Assembly (NCBI GenBank): GCA_016840095.1 | Contig: JAEOSZ010000026.1 | Span: 1 to 64,000, forward strand | DNA: 64,000 nt | Direction of reading: 5' to 3' | Source: Candidatus Heimdallarchaeota archaeon | Lineage (GTDB): Archaea > Asgardarchaeota > Heimdallarchaeia > Heimdallarchaeales > Heimdallarchaeaceae | Shown here: positions 47,460-56,657 of the stretch, one piece after another | Layout: every line of letters starts with the position of its first letter | How positions within the stretch are numbered: the first letter of the stretch is position 1 | Notes under the pieces: generated by a model | Told to the model about the DNA's origin: nothing | The model's input: the letters and a program-made list of their open reading frames with translations, nothing else | Databases searched by the model: none | Translations under genes and position numbers: made by a program

Positions 47460-48575
47460 TCAAGAAATTACCCTATAAACAATGCTTTCATGATATCCTG
47501 TGATGACAACGACATAACCACTTAACAGCTGATTTATTTCGTTTTCTCCTGAATCTACCAATAGGGGGGCACCATATAGTGAGTTTATTTTGTGGCTTGT
47601 TGCGATTATAATTATATTCTCTCTTCCAACTTCTCTAATTATCTCTGGGCTTATTTGTTGATTACCTCTTCCAAACAAAAAACCTTGTCCCCCAATTGGG
47701 GTAACTATTATCTTAGTTTTCTTTCCTCTTATATGTTCAAGTAATTTCTCTTCATTTAGATCCGCCCCTAGTAAGTTTCTTCCATATAGAAGATCTACAC
47801 CTAATAGTGAAAAATCAAGTTGTAATTTCTCCATGATGGTTCTAGTTGTTGTTCCAGGACCTAAAATGTAGAAGCATTCTTCCTCTAACTCATCAATTAT
47901 TTTTTGAGCTATTGCTTCTTGATAGTATCTCTCAGTTGGAGGACTCCCCATTTTCAACCCTTGAACGTGTCTTCTAGCAAAAGGTACTTTCAAATAACCC
48001 AATAGTTTTGCAGAAACAAATCCTTCTCTAAAAGCTTCTTCATCAACATCCATAACTTCAGCCTCTCTTAGCTCTCTTGTTCTACCTTGAAGATAAAGTA
48101 AAGATAAGTCACCAGCCCTCATTGGATTTTGAGCAAAAACAGCCGAATGGATTTTAACGCCAGTTGGAATTCCTAAAACGACCATTTCATCTCCAATAAT
48201 ATCATAGATGTCTTTTGCTGTGCCATCTCCTCCTGAGAAAAGAAGGAGATCTATTTTCAAACTGAGTAAATCTCTACAAGCTTGTTTGGTGTCTTCACCT
48301 GTGGTTTTTCCTGTAACTATAGTACCTATGACCTTTGTATTAAACCCACATTGTTTTGCTACATCCTCCCCCATCTCCTTGGGGTAAGTTATTATTTCAA
48401 TAAAATCCTTGAATGAAGTGAGTCTTTCTAAAGCCTCAAGTGTACGTTGGGGTGATTCTTGTTCTGCACCTAATAATTTAGCTTTCTCTAATATTGTCTG
48501 ACCATCAGTTCCTTTAAGTCCAACTTTTCCACCCATACCCGCAATAGGGTTTACTATCAAACCAACTTTTTTCAT
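47460..48575 (-). CDS. ATP-NAD/AcoX-type kinase
   Basis: A 371-residue member of the ATP-NAD/AcoX kinase family, distinct from the PpnK at 32752. It starts VGLIVNPIAGMGGKVGLKGTDG. LLLFSGGDGTAKDIYDII carries the GGDGT motif, followed by GVKIHSAVFA and a C-terminal domain with VTPIGGQGFLFGRGNQQ. The family is linked to diacylglycerol kinase-fold kinases; AcoX sits with acetoin or dehydrogenase operons in bacteria. Here it lies 16 bases after gcvPB, the last gene of a five-gene operon with two NAD(P)-dependent SDRs. Phosphorylation of NAD is a fair guess. Confidence 0.82.
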   Translation of the reverse strand: MKKVGLIVNPIAGMGGKVGLKGTDGQTILEKAKLLGAEQESPQRTLEALERLTSFKDFIEIITYPKEMGEDVAKQCGFNTKVIGTIVTGKTTGEDTKQACRDLLSLKIDLLLFSGGDGTAKDIYDIIGDEMVVLGIPTGVKIHSAVFAQNPMRAGDLSLLYLQGRTRELREAEVMDVDEEAFREGFVSAKLLGYLKVPFARRHVQGLKMGSPPTERYYQEAIAQKIIDELEEECFYILGPGTTTRTIMEKLQLDFSLLGVDLLYGRNLLGADLNEEKLLEHIRGKKTKIIVTPIGGQGFLFGRGNQQISPEIIREVGRENIIIIATSHKINSLYGAPLLVDSGENEINQLLSGYVVVITGYHESIVYRVIS

Positions 48576-48591
48576 TCAAACCAACCATTTG

Positions 48592-50145
48592 TTATTTCTT
48601 TTTATTTTTCCTTAAATGTGCTCTCCAAGTTATAGCCCATCTGTCTGGATCATCTAGTGGTTCATAGTCAATTTTATGTACTACACTTCTGTGAGGAGCG
48701 GTCTTAACTAACTCTGGATTTTCATATGCTTCATTTACGACCTTCTTCAAGCCTGCAATATATTCATCAATCTCAGCTTTGGAATAAGATTCTGTAGGTT
48801 CTAGAGTGAAAGGTTGAGGAACAATGAAAGGATGATGACTAGACCACATGTGAAAACCGAAATCAACCATTCGACATGTTACATCTTCTGTTGTAATTCC
48901 TGTTTCTTTGTAAAGTTCCTCCCAACTATAACGAACTTGTTCAATTCTGTGTCTTCCTTCTGCATAAGGTGCACTAGCACCTCGAAGTTCTAGAACTTTC
49001 TTTAAAAGATAATTATTGTTGAGTACAGCGATTTCAGCTACTTCTCGTAATCCTTCACCACCTAAACTCATTATCCATGAATAAGCTTTCAGAATAGCTG
49101 GAACAACTCCATGAAAAGCTCTAACTTTACCAATGCTTTTTGGAACTTCATTATTCAGGTAGTATTTATCTCCATCAAACTCGACTAAGGGTATTGGAAG
49201 ATATTTTACAAATTCCTCTGTAGTTCCAAGAGCTCCCGCAGACGGACCACCGCATCCATGAGGGGAAGAGAATGTTTTATGTAGATTGAAGAAACAGAGA
49301 TCAAATCCAGCTTCTTTTGCTCTAGTAATTCCTAAGATGCCATTAGCATTAGCTTGATCATAACCACAAACACCACCAGCTTCATGAACTATTCTTGTAA
49401 ATTCCTTTATCTTAGGATTGAAAATACCTGTGTCTTCAGGATTGGTAATCAATAGTCCTGCAGTACGCTCTGAAATAGCTGTTTCTAGGGCTTCTACAGC
49501 AGGTAACCCATCCTCATTTGGATAAATGTTAATTATCTTATATCCTTTTACAATTGGTGCAGCAGCATCTGAAGGATGAGAAAACATGGTAGTTATGATT
49601 TCATTGCGTTTTTCAGCTTCACCATTAACCTCATGATGAGCATGTATAATAGAAGCAATAGCAAATATTGCTTGACTTCCGCTAGCTGGTTGGAAAGAGA
49701 ATTTATCTAAGCCTGAAATTTCTCTTAGATATAAATCTAACTTGTAAATTATTTCTAGAATTCCTTGAACTGTAGATTCATCTTGTGAAGGGTGAAGCTC
49801 TGTAAACCTTAAATCTGTAGCAAATTTTTCATTTATTTTAGGGCTATACTTCATTGTACATGTTCCTTGACCAATATCAACATTGAAGTCGGCACCTAAT
49901 GTTTGTTGTGACATTCGGAGGTAGTGCTTGAGTACTTGCATTTGAGAGAGTTCTGGGAGTTTAGGAGGTTGATCTCTTATCATATTTTGGGGAAGACTAG
50001 ATATTCCGTCACCCACAAGTTCTTCTATTTCTTTTTCAATCTCAGGAAATAGAATACCTCGTTCTCCTTTGTTACTTAATTCAAAAATTACTGGTTCGTC
50101 CCATTTAGCTTGATGGAAATTTCTTACTTTGATCTCCCTACTCAT
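48592..50145 (-). CDS. gcvPB: glycine dehydrogenase (decarboxylating), subunit 2
   Basis: The C-terminal-half P-protein of the glycine cleavage system as a separate subunit, binding PLP through the lysine in CFFNLHKTFSSPHGCGGPS. FTELHPSQDE, FQPASGSQAIFA, HEAGGVCGYDQANANG and HMWSSHHPFIVPQ match the family. Length 517. It overlaps gcvPA by four bases (ATGA), so translation is coupled. It removes CO2 from glycine and passes the aminomethyl group to the H protein. Confidence 0.96.
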   Translation of the reverse strand: MSREIKVRNFHQAKWDEPVIFELSNKGERGILFPEIEKEIEELVGDGISSLPQNMIRDQPPKLPELSQMQVLKHYLRMSQQTLGADFNVDIGQGTCTMKYSPKINEKFATDLRFTELHPSQDESTVQGILEIIYKLDLYLREISGLDKFSFQPASGSQAIFAIASIIHAHHEVNGEAEKRNEIITTMFSHPSDAAAPIVKGYKIINIYPNEDGLPAVEALETAISERTAGLLITNPEDTGIFNPKIKEFTRIVHEAGGVCGYDQANANGILGITRAKEAGFDLCFFNLHKTFSSPHGCGGPSAGALGTTEEFVKYLPIPLVEFDGDKYYLNNEVPKSIGKVRAFHGVVPAILKAYSWIMSLGGEGLREVAEIAVLNNNYLLKKVLELRGASAPYAEGRHRIEQVRYSWEELYKETGITTEDVTCRMVDFGFHMWSSHHPFIVPQPFTLEPTESYSKAEIDEYIAGLKKVVNEAYENPELVKTAPHRSVVHKIDYEPLDDPDRWAITWRAHLRKNKKK

Positions 50146-51548
50146 TTTAATCCCTCCTTATTCAATATCACGTTTATCGTCTGAACAAGTCTGTCAATGT
50201 CTTCTTTAGAATGAACTTCAGTTATACAGTAAACAGCACAGTTTCCTAAATCAGGAAAGTCTCTAGAAATATCTTTTCCACCAAAAATCCCCTTTTCTAG
50301 TAAATCTTTGTTCACTTCTTCAATTGTTTTTCCAGTGCTACTAAAATCTACAACAAATTCCTTAAAATGAGATGAATTAGCAAACGGAATGTTTATCCCT
50401 TCGATTTCTGAAATTCTTTTGATTGCATATTGAGATTTTTGTAGAATTAATTGACCTAAGTCTTTCATTCCTTGTGGACCAGTAAGAGCCAGATATACAC
50501 CAGCAGTTATTCCCCAAAGTGCTGCAGCAGTACCAACAAATTCTTTACCTTCAATTCTATCATGAAAAGATGTTCTGTCATAAGTAACATCGCCAAATCC
50601 ATGTTCTCCCTCAACAGCTGTTGTTGTTATACCAAAAAGACGTGAAGGGTACTCCATTACATATTGCTCTTCATCTCTAGTAGCAATAAAACCTGCTAAG
50701 CTTCCTCCATATTGCATATGCATACCTAATCCTTGGATATCACCACAGACAATATCTGCACCATAGTTGCTTGGAGGAGTTAATACCCCTAAGGAAACAG
50801 GATCAATTCCTACAATACTTAGAGCACCATTTGTATGAGCAATGTCTGAGATAATCTTGCCTTGGTCTTCTATACAACCAAGATATGAAGGATTCTCAAA
50901 ATAGATGGCAGCTGTATTAGATGATATCTTTTCCTTTAAATCATTGATATCAATCTTTCCAGTTTCTTTATCAAACTTAATCAACTGAACTCTGATTATA
51001 GGTTTACAATAGTTTCTGATTATAGAAAGTCTATCAGGTGAGATAGATTCTGCGATTAATACTTCTGTACGTCTTGTAATTCTAGCTGCCATTCTCATTG
51101 AAGTGCTAGCAGCTTGACCCCAATCATATGTTGGCACATTGACTACATCCATTTCTAGAAGTTCTCCCATCATACTTGCATACTCAAATAATGCTTGAAA
51201 TCTTCCATGATCTTCATAGGGTTCTCCCGCATAAGCAGTTAGAAATTCTGAACGTTGATTAATTTCATCACATATTGCAGGAACAAAGTGTTGCCAACAA
51301 CCCCCTCCTAAGAAACTTAAATTCTCTTGGCAAGTTTGGTTTTTTGCAAGAATTTGGTCAACATGTCTTTTGAGCTCATATTCTGAGAGCAGAGGTTCTG
51401 GTAAATTCAGCTCACCCTTAAATCTCAAATCTTCAGGAATGTCTTCATATAATTCTTCTATACTACTTACTCCGATTTCATCTAGCATTTGTTTTTTTAT
51501 TTCTGGAACTGAATTAGGAATGTAAGGATGAACTGTTTTTTTGCTCAT
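50142..51548 (-). CDS. gcvPA: glycine dehydrogenase (decarboxylating), subunit 1
   Basis: The N-terminal-half P-protein. YIPNSVPEIKKQMLDEIGV at the start, CQENLSFLGGGCWQHFVPA, TAYAGEPYEDHGRFQALFEY and DIQGLGMHMQYGGSLAGF are family marks. Length 468. It is the usual split form of archaea and Gram-positive bacteria. T, H and L proteins are not in this window. Its start codon overlaps the stop of the SDR gene before it. Confidence 0.96.
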   Translation of the reverse strand: MSKKTVHPYIPNSVPEIKKQMLDEIGVSSIEELYEDIPEDLRFKGELNLPEPLLSEYELKRHVDQILAKNQTCQENLSFLGGGCWQHFVPAICDEINQRSEFLTAYAGEPYEDHGRFQALFEYASMMGELLEMDVVNVPTYDWGQAASTSMRMAARITRRTEVLIAESISPDRLSIIRNYCKPIIRVQLIKFDKETGKIDINDLKEKISSNTAAIYFENPSYLGCIEDQGKIISDIAHTNGALSIVGIDPVSLGVLTPPSNYGADIVCGDIQGLGMHMQYGGSLAGFIATRDEEQYVMEYPSRLFGITTTAVEGEHGFGDVTYDRTSFHDRIEGKEFVGTAAALWGITAGVYLALTGPQGMKDLGQLILQKSQYAIKRISEIEGINIPFANSSHFKEFVVDFSSTGKTIEEVNKDLLEKGIFGGKDISRDFPDLGNCAVYCITEVHSKEDIDRLVQTINVILNKEGLK

Positions 51549-52339
51549 TAAGCTATTCCTCCTCCATCAACAACAATTGATACACCCGTTACCCAACTTG
51601 AAAGATCACTAGCTAAGTAAAGAACTGTTTTAGCTACATCTAATGGTTCACCTACACGATTGAGAGGACGATCTGCAGCTTCTTTCATGAACTCTTCTTC
51701 ATCAACACCTAATTGCTTTGCTTCTCCTCTTAGAAGTGGAGTATCTATATCTCCTGGACAAACACAATTGACTCTAATTTCATGTTTTCCATGATCAATA
51801 GCCATTGCACGAGTCATATTTACAACGCCACCTTTAGCTGCACAGTAAGCTACTGCATCTGGACCCCCCTTGATTCCCCAGCCAGATCCTGTATTAATTA
51901 TACTCCCTCCGTTCCCTTTAATCATTATTGGAATAACATATCGTGAAAGAAGATAAATTGATTTTAGATTAACATCAATTGATAAATCCCATTCTTCTTC
52001 TTTCAAGTCCAAAACAGTTTTTCGACGAATTACACCTGCATTATTGAATAGAATATCTATTCTCCCATATTCCTCATAAACTGCTTCAACTGTACTCTTA
52101 CATGCAGAATCAGAAGTAACATCACACAAAAAGAATTTAGCTCTTCCTCCAGAATCATTAATATCTTCTGCAGCTTTAGCACCTTTTGCTTCATCAATAT
52201 CTATCATTGCTATACTTGCTCCTGCATCTGACAACAATTTTGCAGTAGCTAAACCAATACCTGATGCTGCACCTGTGACTAGTGCAACTTTATTCTCCAA
52301 CGAAATCATATTTATGATATTATTTTTTACATTAACCAT
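51548..52339 (-). CDS. short-chain dehydrogenase/reductase
   Basis: A 263-residue classical SDR. The NAD(P) motif is VTGAASGIGLATA, with an acidic MIDIDEA after the second strand that favours NAD(H). NNAGV, the Ser in NTGSGWG and the catalytic YCAAK are present. ATG 52339 is used, but ATG 52309 (MISLENKVALVTG) is also possible. It is in the gcv operon, abutting gcvPA. FabG- or alcohol dehydrogenase-like; substrate unknown. Confidence 0.88.
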   Translation of the reverse strand: MVNVKNNIINMISLENKVALVTGAASGIGLATAKLLSDAGASIAMIDIDEAKGAKAAEDINDSGGRAKFFLCDVTSDSACKSTVEAVYEEYGRIDILFNNAGVIRRKTVLDLKEEEWDLSIDVNLKSIYLLSRYVIPIMIKGNGGSIINTGSGWGIKGGPDAVAYCAAKGGVVNMTRAMAIDHGKHEIRVNCVCPGDIDTPLLRGEAKQLGVDEEEFMKEAADRPLNRVGEPLDVAKTVLYLASDLSSWVTGVSIVVDGGGIA

Positions 52340-52359
52340 ATTATTCTACATCCTACTGG

Positions 52360-53127
52360 TTACTCCTCTAGAGGTGAATAAGGTCCTGCTGTTTCTCCAC
52401 CATCAATGGCTATTGCTTGCCCTGTAATATATGCTGCTTCTGATGAAGCGAGGAAAGCAAACAGACTAGCAACTTCTTTTGGTTCTGCATGACGATTCAA
52501 TGGTATTTTTGAATTAACCTCTTCTAGCATTTCAGGAGTATATTCTGCTTTTTGCATAGGTGTAAGAACATAACCTGGGCAAATAGCATTTACTCTTAAC
52601 CATGGAGCAAATTCTAGAGCTAATGATTTAGCTAATAAAATGACGCCTGCTTTAGAACTGTTATAGTCTGTATATAGAGGATGACCTTCAATACCATTTG
52701 TTGATGCTGTTAAAAGAATTACTCCCGACTGTTGTTCTATCATTCTTGTTATTGCTTCCTTAGCACAAAGAAACATACCATCTAGATTTACTCGAAGAAC
52801 TTTAGACCATTGTTCATAATCAATTTTCAAAAATGGGTTTCGAAAGCTGATTCCTGCATTGGAGATTAAAATATCTAAACCACCTAAAATAGAATCAATT
52901 TCTTCAAAAACAGCTTTAACATCTTCTGGTTTACTAACATCAGCATAAATACATCCTTTGAACTCCGGATTATTTGAAAGTACCTTGTTTAACTCTTCTT
53001 TGTTCCAGTCAATAATGAGGACCCTTGATCCTTCGTTAACAAAACGTTGAGCTGTAGCTAAACCAATACCACTAGCTCCTCCAGTAATAACAACTCTCTT
53101 ATCTTCAAGATCTTTATACATGCCCAT
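52360..53127 (-). CDS. short-chain dehydrogenase/reductase, first gene of the gcv operon
   Basis: A 255-residue classical SDR with ITGGASGIGLATA, NAG, Ser in LLTASTNG and catalytic YNSSK. The open frame extends 25 codons upstream, but GTGAT lies four bases before ATG 53127, which gives the normal length. It is the promoter-proximal gene of SDR-SDR-gcvPA-gcvPB-NAD kinase. The two SDRs are different paralogues, which suggests two steps or a heteromer. Confidence 0.88.
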   Translation of the reverse strand: MGMYKDLEDKRVVITGGASGIGLATAQRFVNEGSRVLIIDWNKEELNKVLSNNPEFKGCIYADVSKPEDVKAVFEEIDSILGGLDILISNAGISFRNPFLKIDYEQWSKVLRVNLDGMFLCAKEAITRMIEQQSGVILLTASTNGIEGHPLYTDYNSSKAGVILLAKSLALEFAPWLRVNAICPGYVLTPMQKAEYTPEMLEEVNSKIPLNRHAEPKEVASLFAFLASSEAAYITGQAIAIDGGETAGPYSPLEE

Positions 53128-53283
53128 TTTGATCACTGTTCTGTACTTTAGATAATCATATTTTATCTTTTCCCACAAATAATTATGCTCAAAAGTGAAC
53201 AAATGGATTGAAGTCTGATTCTTAATTTAATCGTTTGATAAAAGCAGAGAAAAAAGCTACCAGAAGCTCCAACAAAAATATAT

Positions 53284-53331
53284 ACGGAAATAATGTCGGA
53301 AAATATATCACGAAAATAATACGAAAATAAT
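53284..53331. repeat. short tandem repeats in a divergent promoter region
   Basis: Four near-copies of an 11-base unit: ACGGAAATAAT (53284), TCGGAAAATAT (53296), ACGAAAATAAT (53310) and ACGAAAATAAT (53321), the last two exact and adjacent. They lie between the gcv operon and the PAP2 gene, just upstream of the latter's TATA region. The spacing near 11 bases puts each copy on the same DNA face, as for an array of regulator sites. Confidence 0.45.
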
Positions 53332-53389
53332 GCGTTTATTATAATGATTGCATAAAGTTTAATTATATCTATACATCTAATTACGCATT

Positions 53390-54385
53390 ATGAAAAAGCG
53401 AAATTTAATTGCAATCATAATGTCAGTAATAGGTGTAGCTTTCATTATTGCAGCAATGGTGCTTGTCTATGTCTACGGAAGAGGAGCTACAACTATTGAT
53501 TACATGATATCTGACTTCTTCTTGAATAATAGTTCGAGTACAGGTAATACTATTTTTGGTATAATTACGTATTTGGGAGAAGCAATAATTTACATCGCAA
53601 TTCTAGTAATATTGTATTATGTATGGGATAAGAAGAAAGCATTTAGAGCAATTGTTGCATTGGTTTCAGCAACAGTAGTAAATGCTTCAACAAAAGCAGC
53701 TTTCAAATTACCACGACCAGATGATACATTTGGACATACAATAGATGAAACAAGCTATGGTTTACCAAGTGGACACACTCAAATAAGTACAACCTTCTGG
53801 GGTGTTCTTGGATCCTTTGTTGTTAAATGGGGAATGTTGATCGTTTCCATTGTGCTTCCATTGTTGATTGCATTCTCTAGAATTTATCTAGTTGTTCATT
53901 GGTTTACTGATGTTCTAATGGGATTTGGAATAGGATTAATAATATTGGCTATTTTCCTAGTAGTTCTCAAACCCATAGAGAATTATTTTGAGAATAAATC
54001 AACAACAGCAAAAATAGTATGGAGCATTATAACTGGTATAGTATTTGCAACCCCTATAGTATTACTGCAGCTATTTCCTGTTCTAGAATTGGAAGCAATG
54101 TTTAGTAATCTGAGATACATTGTTGTTTTCATAACTGTTTCAATATCTTATGCAATAGAAGGTAAGGTTGTAGACTTTGATAACAAAATGGACAAATGGT
54201 GGAAAGGAATACTAAGAATTCTATTGGCAGTAATTGTTCTTGCAGGAGTTTTTCTATATGATATGTTCTTTGATCCTGATCCAGTAACAAATCTGAAAAT
54301 GATACTAGATTTAGTTGTTTATGCATTACTTGGACCAATAATTGTTCTATTACTACCTTGGATTATGAAGAAACTTAACCTATAA
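53390..54385 (+). CDS. PAP2-superfamily membrane phosphatase
   Basis: A 331-residue integral membrane protein with about eight hydrophobic helices. The phosphatase motifs are intact: KAAFKLPRP, SYGLPSGHTQ and SRIYLVVHWFTDV. Such enzymes remove phosphate from lipid phosphates or polyprenyl diphosphates. The C-terminal three helices are additional to the PAP2 core. A TATA-like TTTAATTATAT about 25-30 bases upstream suggests a leaderless message. Confidence 0.88.
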   Translation: MKKRNLIAIIMSVIGVAFIIAAMVLVYVYGRGATTIDYMISDFFLNNSSSTGNTIFGIITYLGEAIIYIAILVILYYVWDKKKAFRAIVALVSATVVNASTKAAFKLPRPDDTFGHTIDETSYGLPSGHTQISTTFWGVLGSFVVKWGMLIVSIVLPLLIAFSRIYLVVHWFTDVLMGFGIGLIILAIFLVVLKPIENYFENKSTTAKIVWSIITGIVFATPIVLLQLFPVLELEAMFSNLRYIVVFITVSISYAIEGKVVDFDNKMDKWWKGILRILLAVIVLAGVFLYDMFFDPDPVTNLKMILDLVVYALLGPIIVLLLPWIMKKLNL

Positions 54386-54429
54386 TTCTAAATTTTCTCT
54401 TTTTTTTTTCTTTTCTTATTTTTAGAAAA

Positions 54430-55425
54430 TCAATCTTCAGAAGCTGATGTTTCTTCTTTAGTTTTTTTCTTTGGAAATATTCTGGGAAACCATGGAACCA
54501 TAGCACTAACTTCTTCCATAACTTGCTTGTAATGAGGTCTTCTTTCAAGTGAGCGAACATCCATAAGCCATGAACTGAAACGGAAAAAAGCAGCCATGAA
54601 TGCAGGTCCAACAAAAACGAGAACAACGGTTGGATACGATTTGTGAAAGCCTGCTGAAATGCCGAAGAACATAATGCCTATCCAGAACAAAACTTCTCCA
54701 AAGTAATTTGGGTGTCGAGAATATTTCCAGAGACCACCGCGAAAAATGCCACCCTTCTTGTATTCTTCTGTTGAGCGAAATCTTTTCAGTTGGATATCTG
54801 CAAAGAATTGAATTACAACAGCTGAAAGCGCTGCAATAATACCTAGAACGTCAAAGACGGAGAAAGGATTCTGTAGTCCTGCAGGAACATTAAGAGCAAG
54901 AATTCCAGGTGCCAAAGCAAAATAAACGAGAACTGTAGGGAATAGATGCATACCGAGGAGAGAATTTAACCAATAAGGTACTGGAAAGTCGCGCATTTTT
55001 TCATATCGCCAGTCTTCATGTTGTAATCCTGTACGCCATCCAGTCCACCTGTAGAAAATGTGATAACGAGCAGCCCATAAGAACAGACATACAACAATGA
55101 TTATGTGCCTGAAAGACCAAGGATTTGTAACTCCACCAGAGAACATTATTCCTAAAGCTAGTAAGGGCGGTGCAATGACCCAATAAGGATCATAAATTGA
55201 TGAATTGTTATTAATAATGGAGAAAATCCATATTACTGTGGTAGCTATGCAATTGGCAATTAAAGCAGTGTAAAAAGGGTTCGAAACCAGATTGTATCTC
55301 TGGAACAACCACCAAGTTAGTATTCCTACTGCAAGAGCTGAGATATAAGCACCATAACAATGAAGTGCAGAAACCTGTCTTACTGGAGGTTGCTTTAAAC
55401 TATGGTTTATTTCTGATGAAGTCAT
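54430..55425 (-). CDS. DUF1295-family membrane protein, steroid-reductase-like
   Basis: A 331-residue integral membrane protein with about seven hydrophobic segments. NNNSSIYDPYW, RYHIFYRWTGWRTGLQHEDWRYE and LWKYSRHPNYFGEVLFWIGI match DUF1295, related to steroid 5-alpha-reductase and ICMT-type enzymes whose NADPH or SAM site lies near the HPNYFGE motif. A TTG opens the frame; ATG 55425 is preferred. It converges with the PAP2 gene, and both may act on lipids. The reaction is unknown. Confidence 0.82.
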   Translation of the reverse strand: MTSSEINHSLKQPPVRQVSALHCYGAYISALAVGILTWWLFQRYNLVSNPFYTALIANCIATTVIWIFSIINNNSSIYDPYWVIAPPLLALGIMFSGGVTNPWSFRHIIIVVCLFLWAARYHIFYRWTGWRTGLQHEDWRYEKMRDFPVPYWLNSLLGMHLFPTVLVYFALAPGILALNVPAGLQNPFSVFDVLGIIAALSAVVIQFFADIQLKRFRSTEEYKKGGIFRGGLWKYSRHPNYFGEVLFWIGIMFFGISAGFHKSYPTVVLVFVGPAFMAAFFRFSSWLMDVRSLERRPHYKQVMEEVSAMVPWFPRIFPKKKTKEETSASED

Positions 55426-55590
55426 ATAGGACTTTTTCAATGTGTGCTGTATAAAAAACTTAAGTGCACAGAATCTGTTAAACTTTAGAATAGTAAATAC
55501 AAATTTTTAGAAATACTTGGGATTTCCTTTTAAAACCAATTTACAAGTTAAACACTTAATTCTAATTCAAGTTTTCTCCCGTTTTCCTTT

Positions 55591-56655
55591 TTATGTTTGC
55601 ACTACTTCCAATCCTCTATCCTGTTTGAGAATGTAAGCTTCGCCTCCCCCATCTTTAATGGCTTTTGCAACTTCTATCTCTTTTCCCGGAGAATAAGCCA
55701 AGAATGACCCTCCGTTACCACTCCCTAAAAGTTTACAACCTAATGATCCTGCATTCCTTGCTATTTGGATTAAGTCTTGCATTTTCTGTGTAACATTTTC
55801 AAAATAATTTTGTTGAAAGTGATGATGACGATTAATCAAATCAGCAAACCCTTCTGTTTTCAATACATGATTTTTCATTTTGTGATATCCACTTCTTACT
55901 ATATCTCTAATGCCCATTATTGCAACAAGCTTCTGTAATCCTGTATCTTTAGATTCCTGAAATACTTGAAGTACATCATTAAAAGGTGAAGATTTCAAAT
56001 CAAATGAATTATCTCTCTCTTTCATTATCCTTATCCCTAAATATATTTCTTCCTTCCTTCTTCTAATTGTTTGAAGAGTTTCCTTCTTTGTCAGAGTATC
56101 CCCTATTACTATTCCTTGTAATTTAGAACTAAGTCTTTCCAAGTTGTAAGGTTCTCTGCATTCAAGATAAAGCATTTCTCCAAAAACACTTGCATATTGA
56201 TCCATCATTCCTCCTGGTTCTCCTAAATTAACAACTTCTGCTAGATAAGCATTCCATGCTAGTTCATTAGTTTTTAAATTTAGATTTGCAGCTTTATCAA
56301 AAAAGCCAACCAAAGCAGAGCAAAAGGCTGAAGAGGAAGATATTCCTTTTCCAATTAGTATATCAGAAGTGACTTTAATATTTGCACCAAAATCTTTGGG
56401 CAAGTGTTCTTGAAACAAATTGAAAACAGAACGGATATAATCTCTTTTTTCTTTTAGTAGTTGTTTTTCATTCTTAAAATGTAATTTTTCTTGTAAATCA
56501 ACCAAATCAAAGTAAATTGATCCACTATTATTTATCTCTCCTTTAACTTCTATTCTCTGGTTGATTGCAATTGTGATAACTTCCAGATTCATATAATCTA
56601 CATCCTCACCAAAAAGGCAGACTCGTCCTGGTGAAGAAGAAATTATCTCTTTCAT
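55591..56655 (-). CDS. GHMP-family small-molecule kinase
   Basis: A 354-residue GHMP kinase. SSSPGRVCLFGEDVDYMNLEVI at the N-terminus, the phosphate loop SDILIGKGISSSSAFCSAL, and the C-terminal KLLGSGNGGSFLAY are the three signature motifs. LGEPGGMMDQYASVFG holds the catalytic Asp region. It resembles sugar kinases (galacto-, fuco-, heptose kinase type) more than mevalonate kinase. It starts two bases after the stop of the amidohydrolase upstream, so they form an operon. Confidence 0.85.
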   Translation of the reverse strand: MKEIISSSPGRVCLFGEDVDYMNLEVITIAINQRIEVKGEINNSGSIYFDLVDLQEKLHFKNEKQLLKEKRDYIRSVFNLFQEHLPKDFGANIKVTSDILIGKGISSSSAFCSALVGFFDKAANLNLKTNELAWNAYLAEVVNLGEPGGMMDQYASVFGEMLYLECREPYNLERLSSKLQGIVIGDTLTKKETLQTIRRRKEEIYLGIRIMKERDNSFDLKSSPFNDVLQVFQESKDTGLQKLVAIMGIRDIVRSGYHKMKNHVLKTEGFADLINRHHHFQQNYFENVTQKMQDLIQIARNAGSLGCKLLGSGNGGSFLAYSPGKEIEVAKAIKDGGGEAYILKQDRGLEVVQT

Positions 56656-56657
56656 CC

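Noticed and set aside
53128..53202. Extended N-terminus of the first SDR
   Set aside because: GTGAT four bases before ATG 53127 and the normal SDR length place the start at 53127.
53284..53331. CRISPR-like array
   Set aside because: Repeats are only 11 bases, with no unique spacers of normal length and no cas genes in the window.
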